Assembly (NCBI GenBank): GCA_023014365.1 | Contig: JAEBUN010000044.1 | Location: 248,001-312,000 of the forward strand | Length of the DNA: 64,000 nucleotides | Direction: 5' to 3' | Source: Lepiota brunneoincarnata | Taxonomy: Eukaryota > Basidiomycota > Agaricomycetes > Agaricales > Agaricaceae | Shown: one piece after another, positions 11,955-25,254 of the stretch | Numbering within the stretch: the stretch's first letter is position 1 | How the letters are laid out: each line of letters starts with the position of its first letter | Translations under genes and position numbers: made by a program | The notes under the pieces: generated by a model | What the model was told of the DNA's origin: nothing | The model's database searches: none | The model's input: the letters and a program-made list of their open reading frames with translations, nothing else

Positions 11955-14376
11955 TTTTAAATGATAGGATAGGAAAGGGATCCTGGCTTCGAGCGACTCG
12001 GAGAGTTGGGGTGGGGAAGCGTGCAATCATTCGTATTCTGGGTCATTACCAGATAATAAAGAAAAGTCTGATGGGTCCTCCCTCTCCCTCCGATTGATGA
12101 CCCTGCACATCAAAAAGGCCAGTAGTCTGTGTGGTTTTGTTTTATTTCGATGATCATCTAGAATGGTTAACCCCACCTTCCATGATGCAGGTTATAGTTA
12201 GTACGTGGGTATGTAGGGTGAAGGGAGGGGGGAAGGTTGATAAATGATGTGGATCGCCTGCCGGCCGGCCGAACGTATAGTATGGGGTCGTTCTTCACTC
12301 ACGTCCAACGATCAGGGTCGGCCACTTTCCTGCGCCTGTGGGTAATGATCGACATTCGAATTTCACACTCTAGAAATGTTTTTCGGTCTTCACCGTGGAG
12401 AATTTCCGCCGGAAGTCTATTTGTTTTTTTGTTCTGACAAGGGGCGCTACTGCGCCGTGAGAGAGTGCGCATTGATCCGCTGGGGAGAGCGAAGATTACG
12501 GAGCTGCCTTGGGCGCCGGGGCGCGGGCCCTTGTCCTGCGCCCAGCGAAGCTCTTTGGCTAAGCAATGGAACGATACCTTACGAAGGAATATTTTGGTTT
12601 GTATTTAGGGGGGGAAGAAGCTGACGAGTAGATATGATATATGGGTAACTGGTGAGTTAATGCGGACTTTCATTATGATGACCTTCCCTCAGCTACTTAA
12701 GGACGGCAGCCAGTGACCGTGATGGGTTGATGCCTTTTTGATGGTGACTCGTGAGTGACTGGACTTGAGTCAAAAGCTATCGAATTCACGTTTACGCCAC
12801 ACTGACATTGGGTTGCTTGTGATTTTCGGCGGTCGAAACGCCATTGGGGGGGGGAGATTACTGGTTGCGAAGGGCTCCTTTACCAATTCTTTCTGTATTT
12901 CAATTCAAAATGCAGTGCCGTCCGGTGCGAATCAGTCCCAACGTTACCCCGCCTGAAACTTAGATATATGTATAGGCAACATAGCCACGTTATGGGATGA
13001 AGAGAGGGTCAAATTCATATACACTCATGACAAACTTCTCTAGATGAAAATCACGGAGCCAGTCCTATAGGGGGAGAGAGGGAGAGGGGTGGGTGGACCG
13101 GGGGTTGAGGGAGGGGAGGAACCTCGGATTTTATATAGATGCAAGTCACTTTGCCCATGTGGATTTCTCAGGTGGTTAATCAGGAGTGGTGGGGTTGGAT
13201 GGATGGTGTGAAATGATTATTGGCATTTGTATTGGCAACCAATCGAACTTGAGCCCTTTTGTTCCATCAACACGTCGATCCTGGCTGGTTCCATGGTTAT
13301 GGCATAATGGAATGTGTGTATGTACTATGGCGAAGGTGGCTGATTTAGGCAGTGGGTTTCGGTCTCGGGAAGGCATGCTTAGGTACACTGTGGAGCTTTT
13401 CAAGGGGTCCAACAGCAACAACCTGAGATGCATCAATTCAGTGAAGCACGGCAAAGGTATGGCATTGGGTGATGATGAGTGATTGAGGTGGGACAAGTTC
13501 GGTATTTTTTATCATCTCTAACGTCACCGGGACTGTGTGAGTGTGGATACCACATACACACTAGCTAGAGTTCTGGGGTGCGTACGAATAAGTGATCCTT
13601 ACCCGGGTACAGTACTTCATACCTGAGAATATATCCGACCACACAGGCTTGTCTCGTATCCGCTTACGAACACTTTTTGTCAAGTGGGGTGGCGCCTTCC
13701 TCGCCCACGCTTATCCTTGACGATGATCCGGTAAGGGCTCAATGCAGCTAGTGCTATAGTCGTTTTCACGGTTAACTTGAATTACTCTTGCCACATATCA
13801 CATGGATCCCATCCAGGCTCAACTGTGACCTGGTTGACCTCGTATTCAATAGATAATTGTGTGGAGCGGATGGAAAACGTCCCGCGCAACTCCTGAGATC
13901 TGCAACATACGTAAGCGCGCAAGGAGCGCCACATTCGCTGAGTGGGCTGGACTTAGCGCGTGAAATAAAACCTGTCAGAATAACTGATCCAAAGGAATAA
14001 CAAAACCCAGCATTTGAGGTATCCATCTGGCAAAGAGCGATATCTCCACAAAGGTAAAGTTACCAAACCGATATCTTTAGACCATGTCTTACTCGCCACA
14101 GTTGAAGCACTCCTTACATGTTGACACTCCGCAACAATATATCTAGCCCTGCATAAGGTCCGAGATTCCCGTGCGGCCTTGGTTGTAGTCGATGGCGGGG
14201 GTGCGGTGGGGCAAACCCGATAAATGACCTGAGAAGGAACCCGGAAAGAGGAAACAGCCTATTTCAAATTGACCCCTTTGAGACCTTGTGATAATGTCCC
14301 GTTTCGGGCCTTGGCCCGTTATGCGCGCTCTCTCTCAAGGTGAGAGTTTATCTGATTGGTGGGGAGGTGGTGGGGC

Positions 14377-14387
14377 GGGGGGGGGGG
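14377..14387 (+). repeat. Poly-G tract, 11 bases, flanked by shorter G runs
   Basis: An 11-base G run preceded by GGGG and GG groups within 20 bases, giving strong local potential for a G-quadruplex on the plus strand. No function can be assigned. Confidence 0.85.
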
Positions 14388-14707
14388 AGGTTGCCGTGTA
14401 CTCGACATCCCGACGGGCAGTGTCTGACGTCGAGGGTACCGATGGCTGTCCACTCCGTTGTGACCATATTTATATCCCCTACTTCGATAGGAAAGGACAT
14501 CGTAGCACGGGATAGCAAAGGTAAACCCGATGTCCCATCTTGTCATAATTGATTGTGGCTGCACCGGAGGGGCTCCGATGCCATAGGAATGTATATACTC
14601 ACATCTGCTGCGTGTTTATATACCATGTCAGACTTCACTCCTTTTCCAGCTTCAATTACTTTGAGCTTCTAGAGCCTTTTTCATCGTGTTTGCGTAAATC
14701 ATGACAT

Positions 14708-14720
14708 GGGGGGGGGGGGG
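14708..14720 (+). repeat. Poly-G tract, 13 bases
   Basis: Thirteen consecutive G followed by a further G6 after one A. It belongs to the same series of G/C homopolymers in the gene desert. Confidence 0.9.
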
Positions 14721-16180
14721 AGGGGGGAATGTGAATCATGGATTATCCTTATTCACCCCCTTCCTTCGAAGATGCCCAATTCCCAGATCGCTGGGCGCTA
14801 GAGAGCTTCATTTACGGTTTCTCTTGGCAACCCCAACGAGTCACGACGGCGTACCACGAGAAAGAAGAAAAAGGGGGCTTCCGAAGAGAAGCCTTATCGC
14901 TGAGAGAGTATTGCCAGTATCAGTATCAATGCCCCTATGGGCGTATCACCTCGATGTGGCGGGGATGTGATGAATGCTGGCTATCTTAAGAGCATTAGCA
15001 ACTAAGCAGAGAAGCACCACAACCACCCGCCCCCCCCGGCGAATGCAAGTTTCCTTTGGCCACGGCCATGGGTGTGGGCTAATCAGACATGGCAGGTCTC
15101 ACAGAAGGACGAGATAAAGATATGTTGGACAGTTGAACATTTCTTCCCGCGCCACTCGACAACTCAGGTCATCGCGGAACAGCCGGCCCTCCGGCCCTGT
15201 ACCATGTCGGAGGCGACCGGCACACAAATCTCCTTGGGCATGAATTTGTTGTTGTTCAATATATCCTTAGCCTTTTATTATTATTATCCCCTCTCCACCA
15301 GAGTCCGGGAACTGCCTGCCGGCTATCGACAAACGCTTATTCCTCCCCTTAAACAAAACAAAAGGAACCACTGCACGTTGTCATCACCATGGGAATAATA
15401 CCTAGCTATCATCGCTAATAAAACTTCGACAGATGGCCCCGGTGGTCAGATGGAGCGTCGATTGTTTTGATGCCTGATGCTACCCGGGCTAGCTGGCAGG
15501 AAACAGCACCACGTTTCTCTTCTTCTTCTCCAAAGAAACGTTGCTTGAGTTTGAAAAACATGTTCATCATGGTTGTTCGTATTGTATGTAATTTCAATTA
15601 TTACTCCCTCATTAGACACCTCTGATGCGGCAGGCTGCCTCCATCAGAATAACGTCGGAGCCACGTTGCAGGGAGCTGTCACCACCAAACCAACGTTGTT
15701 GACTCCAAGGCCGGGCGCTCCGCTTTCATTGATTCCATCTCACTTGGAGGAGGAGGAAGAGGTTTGCACCGCCCCCTTCCCCTCTGGGTGAGGCCACTAG
15801 CGGGTACATATCTTTGGGGGGGGGCCCAGCCAGGTAATGCCAAACCCCGCTTAGCGCTTCACTTGCAGCGGCTAAGAATGGTCGTCTTAGTCTTTTTGCC
15901 TATCTTTACTGATGCATACCTTGCTGCGCTTTTCAATGTTTAGATAAGGACTCAGACAGGCACCCCCCCTACTCGCCGCCGCCACATCTGGCTGTGTTCT
16001 GTGGCTAGAGTCACAGTGCCATGTTGAATGATCGACGCTTGCGTGAGAAAAAAAAATCTCACAGTGATTTGTCCTGTGATCTCACCCCTCCCCTGCTCCC
16101 CCCTGTAGCCCCCACTCTATCCATCTCGTACCATTTCCCAGCAAACACAGGGACCAGAGCTCACGCATTCAATTATTCCC

Positions 16181-16206
16181 ATATATATATATATGTGTGT
16201 GTATGT
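16181..16206 (+). repeat. AT/GT compound microsatellite
   Basis: A run of AT units passes directly into GT units. It is non-coding. Confidence 0.9.
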
Positions 16207-16415
16207 GGCTATTGTGGAGGGCGGGGAGGTATGGCAGTTCCCCCCCCCGTAGGGCCGCCTTCTGTAAATCCTCGAACGTGCGACCCACCGTCCCGCCGGG
16301 GTACTTGCCAAGGAATTCATTGATATTAATTAGATACGACATTTTCCCATAAATTGCGGAGCCCGTCTGTTGTTTTACGCCGTAGATGAAAACACGCAGC
16401 ATTGTGGTTTGTCCG

Positions 16416-16431
16416 CCCCCCCCCCCCCCCC
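16416..16431 (+). repeat. Poly-C tract, 16 bases
   Basis: Sixteen consecutive C within non-coding sequence, equivalent to a G16 run on the minus strand. Confidence 0.9.
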
Positions 16432-16828
16432 TCCACACCACAAGTATGCACAAGATAAGAGCCCGATGGAGTTTAATAAATTTGTATCTCGGCTTATCTT
16501 TAGCTTTTGTTCCATTTGTCGACCTCTAATATCGCTGGGCGGAAGTGGAGTTCGGTGAGCGAATTTCACTTAGAAAGGTCAAGGTGCTTTGGTAAGTTAG
16601 TAAGAAGAGCCCACCGAGCGTCTTCCTGTCAGAATGATGTTTCCCCCCATTCAGATGGGTAACCGCTAGAGAAGATAGATGGCTTTTTTGGTTGTGAGGG
16701 GGGGGGGGAGAAGAGAAGATAGCGATGATACAGTGGGAGGGAGGTTGTCATTTAGGGTGCGCTCATAAAAGTCAAAAAGGAAACTGCGCCTATCAGCGCT
16801 GACACCTAAAGGAAAAAAACAATATAAC

Positions 16829-16849
16829 AATAATAATAATAATAATAAT
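16829..16849 (+). repeat. AAT trinucleotide microsatellite
   Basis: About seven TAA/AAT units in the gene desert. Confidence 0.9.
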
Positions 16850-17011
16850 CAAGGGCATCGGTGCTCGTGGTCCGTTTTCGGTGACAAAGAGGCTCGTCCA
16901 TCAGATTCCTGAGCAGGGTTCAGAGAAGTTTTATGATTTATGTTCTCCCCGAGAAACGTGATGTGTGTCTCCCTCTTCCTTTAGCTGTCCTCCCTCGCAG
17001 CGACGTCACCC

Positions 17012-17046
17012 CTTCTTCTTCTTCTTTTTCTTCTTCTTCTTTTTTC
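17012..17046 (+). repeat. CTT-rich polypyrimidine tract
   Basis: Interrupted CTT repeats ending in a T run. The composition resembles a fungal polypyrimidine promoter tract, but the nearest start codon, at 18823, is far downstream. Confidence 0.75.
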
Positions 17047-18822
17047 CATTAAGGAACGCGCTATAGACGTCACCGGGCCCTTCAAGCCAAGCGGTCCAAG
17101 AGGGCGGCCCCCCCCACCTTGCTCGGGATCGGGAGAAAACACAATAAGCTAACGAGTGACCCGTGCCTCATCCCGATTCCAACGACTTTTGCATATCCAC
17201 TACCTGTTGAAATAGCGATTTGAAAATGTTGGTTATCGTAATAATTAAAGCCAAGGCGCATCAAGATGCTGATGCGCCACGTTTCCTATTAGGGGTGATT
17301 CTTCGGTACATACACACCTCCTAATCCTTTCGTCACCTGCTCAAATCCCATAATGGCTTCGCTGAGTTCGAAAACTCCCACCAATTGTAGAACTTGGTAG
17401 TTACATGGCCCTGTGGAAACCATTGAAAAATTATATCCAACCCCTAGGAGTAGCGCCCCTAGAAAACAAGCCGCGACGAGATCATCGATTGAAACTTTGG
17501 GGCTCCCTGAACTGAGGTCGTGGAGGGGGAAAGAAACCTGTGCATGTGGGGGAACTGAACGTTATGGGGCAGGGCCATACTAACATATGCAAGGGTGCGT
17601 GGGCAGAGCTGTAAGCAAGAATTCTAAGACGACATTGACTTCTTGTCGTGAGGGATGGAAAAACTGTATCTGATTAATGACTTTTTTTTTTTCAGATTAA
17701 CGAGATGGACCCGTTAGACCGCCCAGGATTCCTTCCAGAAATTTGAAGGGGAGCTTGAGATCCTTTAAAAAAAACGAAGGGCTGATATATATCGATCCGT
17801 CGGCATCGCGCATATGGCCGACGGCAACATATAGCAAATTCAAGGCAAAAAAAAAAAGAACAGAACAGAACAAAACAGAAAGCAGACGTACATCAGCCTT
17901 GATTGTCGCAGTCTAGGGACGATACAATCTAAGCGATGTTCTTGCAGGGCGCAGGCACAGTAAAAGTCTCATGGAAACGCGGTGTGCCAGGAAGCAGGTG
18001 GGTGGGTGTTTGTGATATATTATGGCGCCCGCTACCGTCCGAGACGGAGGTGTTTGGGGAGCGTGACAGATGTATAGATAGAAAAGTTTGTGTGTGTTTT
18101 GATTCACAAAGGAACAAGGTGGGCGTCGGACAAACAGTGCGGGACGGTGATGATACAATGAGTGTCATAGGGCGTGTGTGGGGTTTTTTGATGGGCGGTT
18201 GAGGTGGGGGGGGAGACAGAGCGCGAGAGGAAGGTATGTGGGAAGCGAAGATTGATTCTGACGATGTGCGGCGACGACTGCAAGAGAGGTAAGGATGTGA
18301 GAAGAGTCTGGCCAGGGAGGAGGAGGTGAGGAGAATCTGAGCGAGGATGACCACAAGGGCAGCCATGTCGGAGGATCAACTGACAGTGCCAAAAGTGGCA
18401 GGAAGAAGAGATCAACCTGGCCAGATTCGATGGGGAGATTGTCCCCGAAAGATCAGTTGCGTGGATTGCGTGTCATTTCCCATCCCCGTCCAATCTGAAC
18501 GACCACGGACAGGATCCGACAAGAAACGTTGCACAAGTGCAGGAGTGCAGGAGTGCGAGAGAGCTGCAGGAGAGGGGAGGATGCACGCGGGGACGGTGCT
18601 CAGCCGGGAAGGACAGCATCGTGACACAGGATCTGGGATGTGCTTCTGCAGGGCATGACCGGCGATTACGGAGGCGGAACCGGACGACGGACGGAAGTCC
18701 CGGAGGTGTACCGCCACCGTAGCCAAAGGAATGGGTCGGGAAGGGTCAACCCAAACAAGGAGCAACAAGTGACAAACTGTGTTTCGACCTGGGCTTTTAA
18801 TCCCCTTGTCCCGTCTGCTACT

Positions 18823-19603
18823 ATGCTCCTCGTCTCCCCAATGCCTCCCGTTCCAAGACCCATTCTCAAGCGTACTGCCTCGGCTCCCTCTGCTGAGAAG
18901 CACGTCGTCCACTTTCCACCCTCTCCTGCCCTTACCCGTACTTTTGTTGCCCACTCGTCCGCCGCCTACGACCGTTCTCCCATCGTAGTCACTCCCAATG
19001 CTTGTGCCCTCCCAGAACGCGGAGGTCGTACTTATATTCTCGACGACGACCCTCGCACAACCTCACCCACACCCTCGCCCAAGAGGTCTCCCCTGTGCAG
19101 GTCCACTCGCGGAATCCACTCCCGCGTAAATGGCGACATCCCATCCCACATCGCCCCAATACCTACTCTTATCCCAGATTTCTCAGAGTCTGAGGACTCG
19201 GATGGTTTCCCCAGTCCCAATCTAGAAAACCAAGAGTTTTTCTTTGGCCTCTCCAACGCGCATGGCATCAAGTCAACAACAGACGACGCCTCCAACACCC
19301 TCGCTTTTCTTCCTCATGCCCCCTCGCTGCCCTACTACACTTCCAGCGAGGACTGTGTGCAACCGGCAAAGCCCATGCGCAGAAAAGAGCGCAAACACGA
19401 CGCGTCCCGCGACAACAACCGGATACGAAGCCCCTCTTCTGACGACGAGGAGGAAGACATCCCCCACCCCCCATCGTAAAACGCCGAAAAAGCGCTCCTC
19501 CTTTGTTCCCTCGACCTCGTCGACGTTCAGTCCATCGCTCTCGCTATGCGACTCCTTCTCCAGCTTCGGTCTCCGTGACGATGGTTGTCTCGGAGGTTTC
19601 TGA
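18823..19603 (+). CDS. Ser/Pro-rich unassigned protein, one frame break in a C run
   Basis: The start chosen is the ATG at 18823 (MLLVSPMPPVPRPILKR), because the in-frame sequence upstream looks like 5' UTR. The N-terminal block includes PRPILKRTASAP, HFPPSPALTRTF, YDRSPIVV and LPERGGRTY. A Ser/Asp/Glu-rich middle with PDFSESEDSDGFPSP and a basic segment follow. The first frame stops at 19479 just after a C-rich run (about 19460-19472). Shifting frame there gives HRKTPKKRSSF and an ending FGLRDDGCLGGF with a stop at 19601-19603, which I judge to be the real C-terminus. I believe this is a family restricted to basidiomycetes, but I cannot name it or give a function. No membrane segment or enzyme motif is seen. 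Phospho-regulation would fit the composition, as inference only. Confidence 0.6.
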
Positions 19604-22462
19604 GAACCCCTATATCTGGTGTTTTCAAAATGCCCCTGTTTTTTTTTTTTTGCCTGCAACGTCCTTTCTCTCGTCTCGTCATAGACGATCGATGTATCCT
19701 GTGCAAAGTCTTTCACCGGACGGTTTTTCATATCACGGATGTTTCTTTCTTCAACAATTTCACGGTTACGCTATTTTGTATTGCTGCGTAATGCGGAAAA
19801 AGGCATCTCCCCAGTCAATCATCAATCATCATCACGCAACCTCATTGCATATGACTTTCTTGTTCCCTCACATCCTGTAATATCAACTCATTCAATAACT
19901 TGGCTCCATACCCCCCTTCGTTTTATACTTACTGGTCTGTTATATATTGAATTAGTCTCTTTTTTATCATCAGATCATCAGATCATATCTGCAACACGCT
20001 TTGGCAAATAGATGTGCTTTCTTGGATCAGCTGTGAACAAATACGAAGATGGAGAAACTTACCCAAGGGAAAAACAAAAAAAAACAAAAAACGTCAGAGG
20101 CGTAGGGTGTTCTGAGACACCTGTCGACCACGTATGGGCATACGTTCCAGCCCTCCCCTACAGTGTCTCGAACCAAGCTCTTTATATCCCATCCCGGTGG
20201 GGAGGCACATGGTGAATAGAAGGCAAAGATTCTAACGAGCCTTTTGAATTGAAACTTTATACGAGGGGCAAATCACGAGGTTGGGCACCGGTTAGCTCAT
20301 AGCGCAGCATACCAACCATATACACACACATGTGGTTTTTTCTTTCTCTGTTGTGCAATATTCCGTGTGTGAGTGTGTGTGTGTCAAGTTGATCTTCTTT
20401 CTCGTGGTTCGATTCGGTGGCGTCGTGGGATATAGGGCGTACGTTCCGTGGTCCTCGAAACAACGGAGGGGTACGACCTTGTCGGTGATTTGTTGGAAAG
20501 TTAACCGGGGGCATTAACATAGCCAACACTCTCGATAAACATGTAGATGGGAAAAAATTGGGGAGATTATTTTTACTTGTGAAGTGCTTTTCCTACTACG
20601 GGGGAGGAGGAAGTGAGGTCCCCGGCCGTTTGTCTGACAGAATGAATGAAATGTAATTGGAAGACTAGACCTTGTTTTTCCTTCTTCTTTCAGCGCTACG
20701 ATGAGAAAAAAACAATAAAAGAAAAGTGGCTTTTGGGAGTTGACCCGGTCCAGCCGTGTATTTTGTTCCGCTCACTCCGGTAGATCGAAACAGAAAATTT
20801 CTCTTCCGTGTAGTAAGTAGTAGACATACTCGAGACTGCTTACTAGTGTGTTTCACTACCCCCTACCCGTCTCTTTCTCGAAGATCATCTTGGCAACCTG
20901 AAGTAAGCGGATGAGCACCATTAGCGAAGTCCTCTTTTTTTCTTCTTTTTGCTCGAGATGACTCCGAGTCTGGGGGGGGTAAGTTTACTTATACCGCACT
21001 TCCGAAGGGGCCGTGAAGAAATAGAAGCATTCGCTAATCTGAATTAATAACCCCTCTGCTAGTGATCACTAACCTGAGCAAAAGGTTAAAGCTTTCAAAC
21101 AGCGCGTACCACCAGGCCAGGGTTAAAGTTTTCGGTTCCTGAACAATATAGCTATGTTAGTAGTAGTACTACTTATCATTTGCTGGCCGGGGGTTGAGCA
21201 GAAAGCAAGCGATAGAGTACAAAACGGATGGGGATTGAAATTTGACTTTTGCTTTTTGCTCACTCGCCGTCATGGCTAGAAGAAACCTCAAGTTGGTGGC
21301 GGGGAGGGGGAGGAGGGGGGTTGGTGGCCAGGGTATTCAGTGCTGCCTATCAGTCGGTAAGCTGCGGGTCGGGAACAGTGAGGCCTAAGAAACATTACTA
21401 GCCGCTTAAGCGGGGAGCTCCTGGCGTGAGGTGCGGTGCGGGACGTCAAGAGAACTCAGTGTGATTGATTCCGGACATGAACACGCCGACTCAGTGAAGT
21501 AACTTCTTGGCCATGATAGCACCGCACGGCTCGTTTAAACGACCCTCCCTACCCCTACCCCTCGGCTAACTGTGTATCTTAGCGGGGGAGAACTCTTGCG
21601 TGCTTATCAGGGTTCGTGGATTCGCATAACGCAGGTAGGCTCTCAAATGAGGCCAGGGTAAGTCCCCATAAAAGTAAAAAAAGGAAAACATCTACCGGTA
21701 GCACCAGCCAGAGGGCTGCAGTTGCAGCCCCCCGGAAGCAAGAGCAGCACAATAAAGCGTTCGGCTAGGGACTCGCACAACGTGAATCACTGCACTGCGT
21801 GTCGAACAGGCGCAGTTTAGGCTAAGGAAGATTGCGTGTATCTTCGACGCGTGTGTTTCATTTTCCCGCTCCCAGGGTTAACTTAGAACACCCCCCCCCA
21901 TGATGAGTTTCGCGGTTAGAGTTTGTGAGAGCGGAAGCAGCTAGGGCTCTTCGAGTTTCACCTTGCTGGGTGGCAGTTCTTGTCACAGTTGTCCATTCGG
22001 TAAAGCCTGCTGTGAACAACGTGGGGGGCTTACTAAAGGATTAGCGATCTTGGAATGTTATATATCATACATACAACATGTTCAACACGAGTCTGAGACT
22101 CACTTGTCATTCAATTCGTATCTCTGTGTGTGCCACTGCGAGTTTTGTCTCCTTTCCGTTTCGGACACCGAGGAAATGATGCATGATGTATACGAGGGGA
22201 TGAGAAGCAAAACCATGATATACCGTATTTGTCGACGAGTTTTGTAGAAACCCCTTGCCAGAGAACCATCACCACGACTCATCCCAAGTAGTTCTATAGT
22301 TCCCCACACATAAACCCGCGGCCATGTTTGAAACCCCCACATGGCAACTGGCGTGTGCGATTATAGCTATATATGCTACGGGCAAGGTTACGACAGATAG
22401 AAGTAAGAGTTGGGATGGGCACCTTTGCCCCGTAAACTAGTAGGAGCCCATAAGGCCCATAT
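19604..22462. other. Non-coding stretch after the Ser/Pro-rich gene
   Basis: The first few hundred bases look like AT-rich 3' UTR, and a short ATCAG direct repeat sits near 19967-19985. Beyond 20.1 kb I see no exon chain, no RNA gene I can fold with confidence, and only short open frames without family resemblance. Confidence 0.5.
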
Positions 22463-23655
22463 CGATGGTCCTAAACTCGGATGTGCCAGAATATCAGCAT
22501 CATCATTGTGATGGGCATGCCACATGTCTATGTTGGGAATGCTTTAACTTCCGGCTCAGTGGGAAGGAAGGCACATCGAATTTCCCACCTCCAGTAACGG
22601 ACCAGTTGGCATTTGCGTTTATTTTTTTTCTTTGGGTGAGCTTCGCAACGTCAAGGACTTCCTGAATGACATACGCCAAATCCTTTGTTTCTTCTTTCTT
22701 TCGATAAAGACATTCTGTTCCTTCTGACAAAGTTCTTTCTGCCACTGGTCTATCTTGATCAGAGAATGGCACGAGTCTTGCGGGTGTATGGACTTGAGCG
22801 TCAAGTGTCCACACGACAGGAAGGAGGACCTTCGAACCCGGCTTTTAGAACTTGCATGATGGATTTTGGGAAACTTCGGAGGAACAGAAGCGAGAGGCGG
22901 AGAGACTACGGCCTTGGCATTGCGTATGTATGTACACACACACACTAATTTTGATCTGATCGACCGATTCTTGAGAACGCTGGACGCCAAACATGTTATC
23001 CGGCGTGAACGCCGCTTGACGCTTAAGCGGCTTACCGCCTACTAACCCAACCCAGATGGCCAGGCCAGCGTGGGCGCTACCATTCTTATTGATGAATGAA
23101 GGTGGCAGCCAAGTGCTTATTGCCGGGACCTCTCCCCTTACTTGGGCCCCAAGCTGCTCCTCTTTAACTCTCTCTTCTCACACTTGGCACTCTGTCGTCC
23201 CGGAGGTCGGCCGAAGTATATAAACGCGGATAGGGGCGATTTTCCAATCCATCCGGGAAACCCGGCATCAGCCGTCTTCATCGATATCGCCGTCCAATCG
23301 ATGTCGATGCTTATAGTTACAGTGATTGCAAGAAAACCCGCTTGCAGGGATGCAGTTAAAGGGAGGCACAGCACGATCCATATGGGCCCCAAAAATCCAA
23401 ATTGTCCACAGTTTGGGAGTCCGGATAGAGAAATAAATGTGTGAGAGCTTGAACAGCCGGGTGAAGTGTATATCCCTCTGGTGATTATCTGATTTCCTTT
23501 TGTTTAGCGGTCGTTGGGTAAACTCCAGTCTGTTATGATAAGCGACGGATGGGCTAGTGTGGTACATGCTGGTCCATCGCATGGATGTGGTATAGAATTT
23601 AAAACAAAAGCTCTCGGGCTCTCGGATTGCAGTCCCGTGCAAGGATTGTTTATTT
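22463..23655. repeat. R2 repeat, copy 1
   Basis: This stretch matches 29048-30175 in the same orientation over its whole length, with many substitutions and small indels. Shared landmarks include the motif near 22488 about CCAGAATA(T/C)CAGCATCA, the CTTTCTTTCGAT(A/T)AAGACATTC block near 22700, GTAAGAAAACCCGCTTGCAGGGATG-like sequence near 23330 and ATGATAAGCGACGGATGGGC near 23536. Conserved patches read as basic, coiled-coil-like peptides on the minus strand (IDQWQKEL.QKE), so it may be the relic of a gene. No complete frame survives. Confidence 0.8.
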
Positions 23656-25254
23656 GGTCATTGATCGTCATGACATCATATTACGCATATCCATATGTCT
23701 TCACTGCCTTGTAGGTTCCATGTTTCCTGTCTGCTCCTGCGCGCCTTCTGCTCAACAGTCCCCGTCATGGATTGGTGTTGCCCCCGACAGATGCGGTGTT
23801 CCCATTTATAAGTCCTCGAGGATGAGGATGCTCCTTCAGGGCTTTTGGAAATTCCACGATAAGCAAAAGGAATTAGTTTGTGGAGCTTGTTCGCATCCGG
23901 CGAGCTCCAATAACCAGGATTGACCGGTGGCGGTCGCAACAAGGTCTCAGTGACCCCGAGCCTATATAAATTACCGCTCACGCAATAGGCACATATCGCG
24001 CGCTTGGTGTTCGGGTTCTCCTCAATCAATGGGCCAAATAATATCAGTGAGGGCAGGTCTTACACCATAGTTTTCATCTCCGTGTTGGGCGTCTGGCACT
24101 GCCTAAACCAGTGTGCCCACCGTCATCGCCAACAACGGACTGTCAGATGCCGGACCAAAAATGGCTACACCAAGGGCCAAAACATCCCAGAGAGTAATCC
24201 GTTTGGGCACGTACTATAGTAGATCTCGTATATCACAAACCCCACAGGCCCCCTCCCCAAGATCGGAGTGCATGGAAAGGTCGAACAAGCGTAGCCGCTG
24301 GGATTCCGTTGTAATCGTCTTGTTCCTGTTCATTGCGCCTGCCGAAACCCGCTCGTAGGAATCGAATAAGGAAGAAAATCGACAATTCAGCGGTTAAAAT
24401 ATTGTAACAAATTCTTTGAGTCACTGAGTATCACATGGCGATTGTCCTCGAGCACGTTTATAGACATGGTGGTGTATCGGTGTTTTCTAATGCAGCGGCA
24501 CGGAGTCAAGCACTTGGTCACGGGTTGATAGTAGGCAGAATCCTCCGCCTAATCTCGACATTTGTGGACGACAATCGAAGCATAAGGAATGAGGGTCGAC
24601 GGGGAGAGATTTCTATACACACCTGGCCGTTTTCTATCCCGTATTGGGTTTCAAATGGAATGTGTACGCGCACTGTGTGCTTCGGCTCCCGCTATGTTTG
24701 TATCCTCACCTGTGTTCCATCCAGCGCCCAAAACGCACATAACCTGAAACGGACCAGTTGAAGCTTTTAACAGTGAATGCTCAAAGCCCATTTTTTCCAG
24801 TGTCAGGTATGAACGCCACTCGGAGAGGTGTTCCGCGCCTTGGGCTGTTGATGTCACTGCGATGTGGTTGTTGAAGAAAGTGGCGTCCTGGCGCACCTAC
24901 CCTGTACCTTCCCCCCCCCCCCCCTAGATCAGACTCGATACAGGTGTGGTTGGGTTGTAACACGGTACCAGGATTACCCGGCCGCACTCCCTCTTTCGCA
25001 TCACGATGGAGATTAGACAGACCATACCAGCAGGTGCACTCGTTCGTGCTAAAAATATTTGTCAAAGAGATAGCAAATTTACCATGTTTGTTTATCTGCG
25101 ACTGTGTGTACTATGGTCAACTCGCAGCAGTTTGACCTAAAATCGAAATACAACTCTAGCCAACTTAGTAACTCGCTCCTGAAAGCCGCGCCCCCCTCCC
25201 CCCTTCCGCCCCTTAGAGGGCCTGATCCCAAATTTGTAGCGGTATCCACAGTAG
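23656..25254. other. Unique spacer between R2 copy 1 and R1 copy A
   Basis: No counterpart to this stretch is seen next to the second R2 copy. A C14 tract lies at 24911-24924. Minus-strand open frames at 23676-24029 and 24651-24896 have no recognisable domain and are not called as genes. Confidence 0.45.

Larger units (their letters stand above)
7880..18822. other. About 10.9-kb gene desert rich in G/C homopolymers and microsatellites
   Basis: Neither strand offers an ORF with family similarity or a plausible exon chain. The sequence is full of mononucleotide G or C runs: C10 at 8476, G16 at 8731, G10 at 10476, G10 at 11471, G11 at 14377, G13 at 14708, C16 at 16416, G11 at 16698. It also carries AC, AT/GT, AAT and CTT microsatellites. 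It could be a long regulatory region for the gene at 18823, a locus for unannotated noncoding RNA, or neutral spacer. Nothing in the sequence decides between these. Confidence 0.6.

Noticed and set aside
17929..18954. Minus-strand open frames upstream of and overlapping the Ser/Pro-rich gene
   Set aside because: They are low-complexity Ser/Pro frames produced by GA/GT-rich plus-strand sequence, with no motif and no exon structure.
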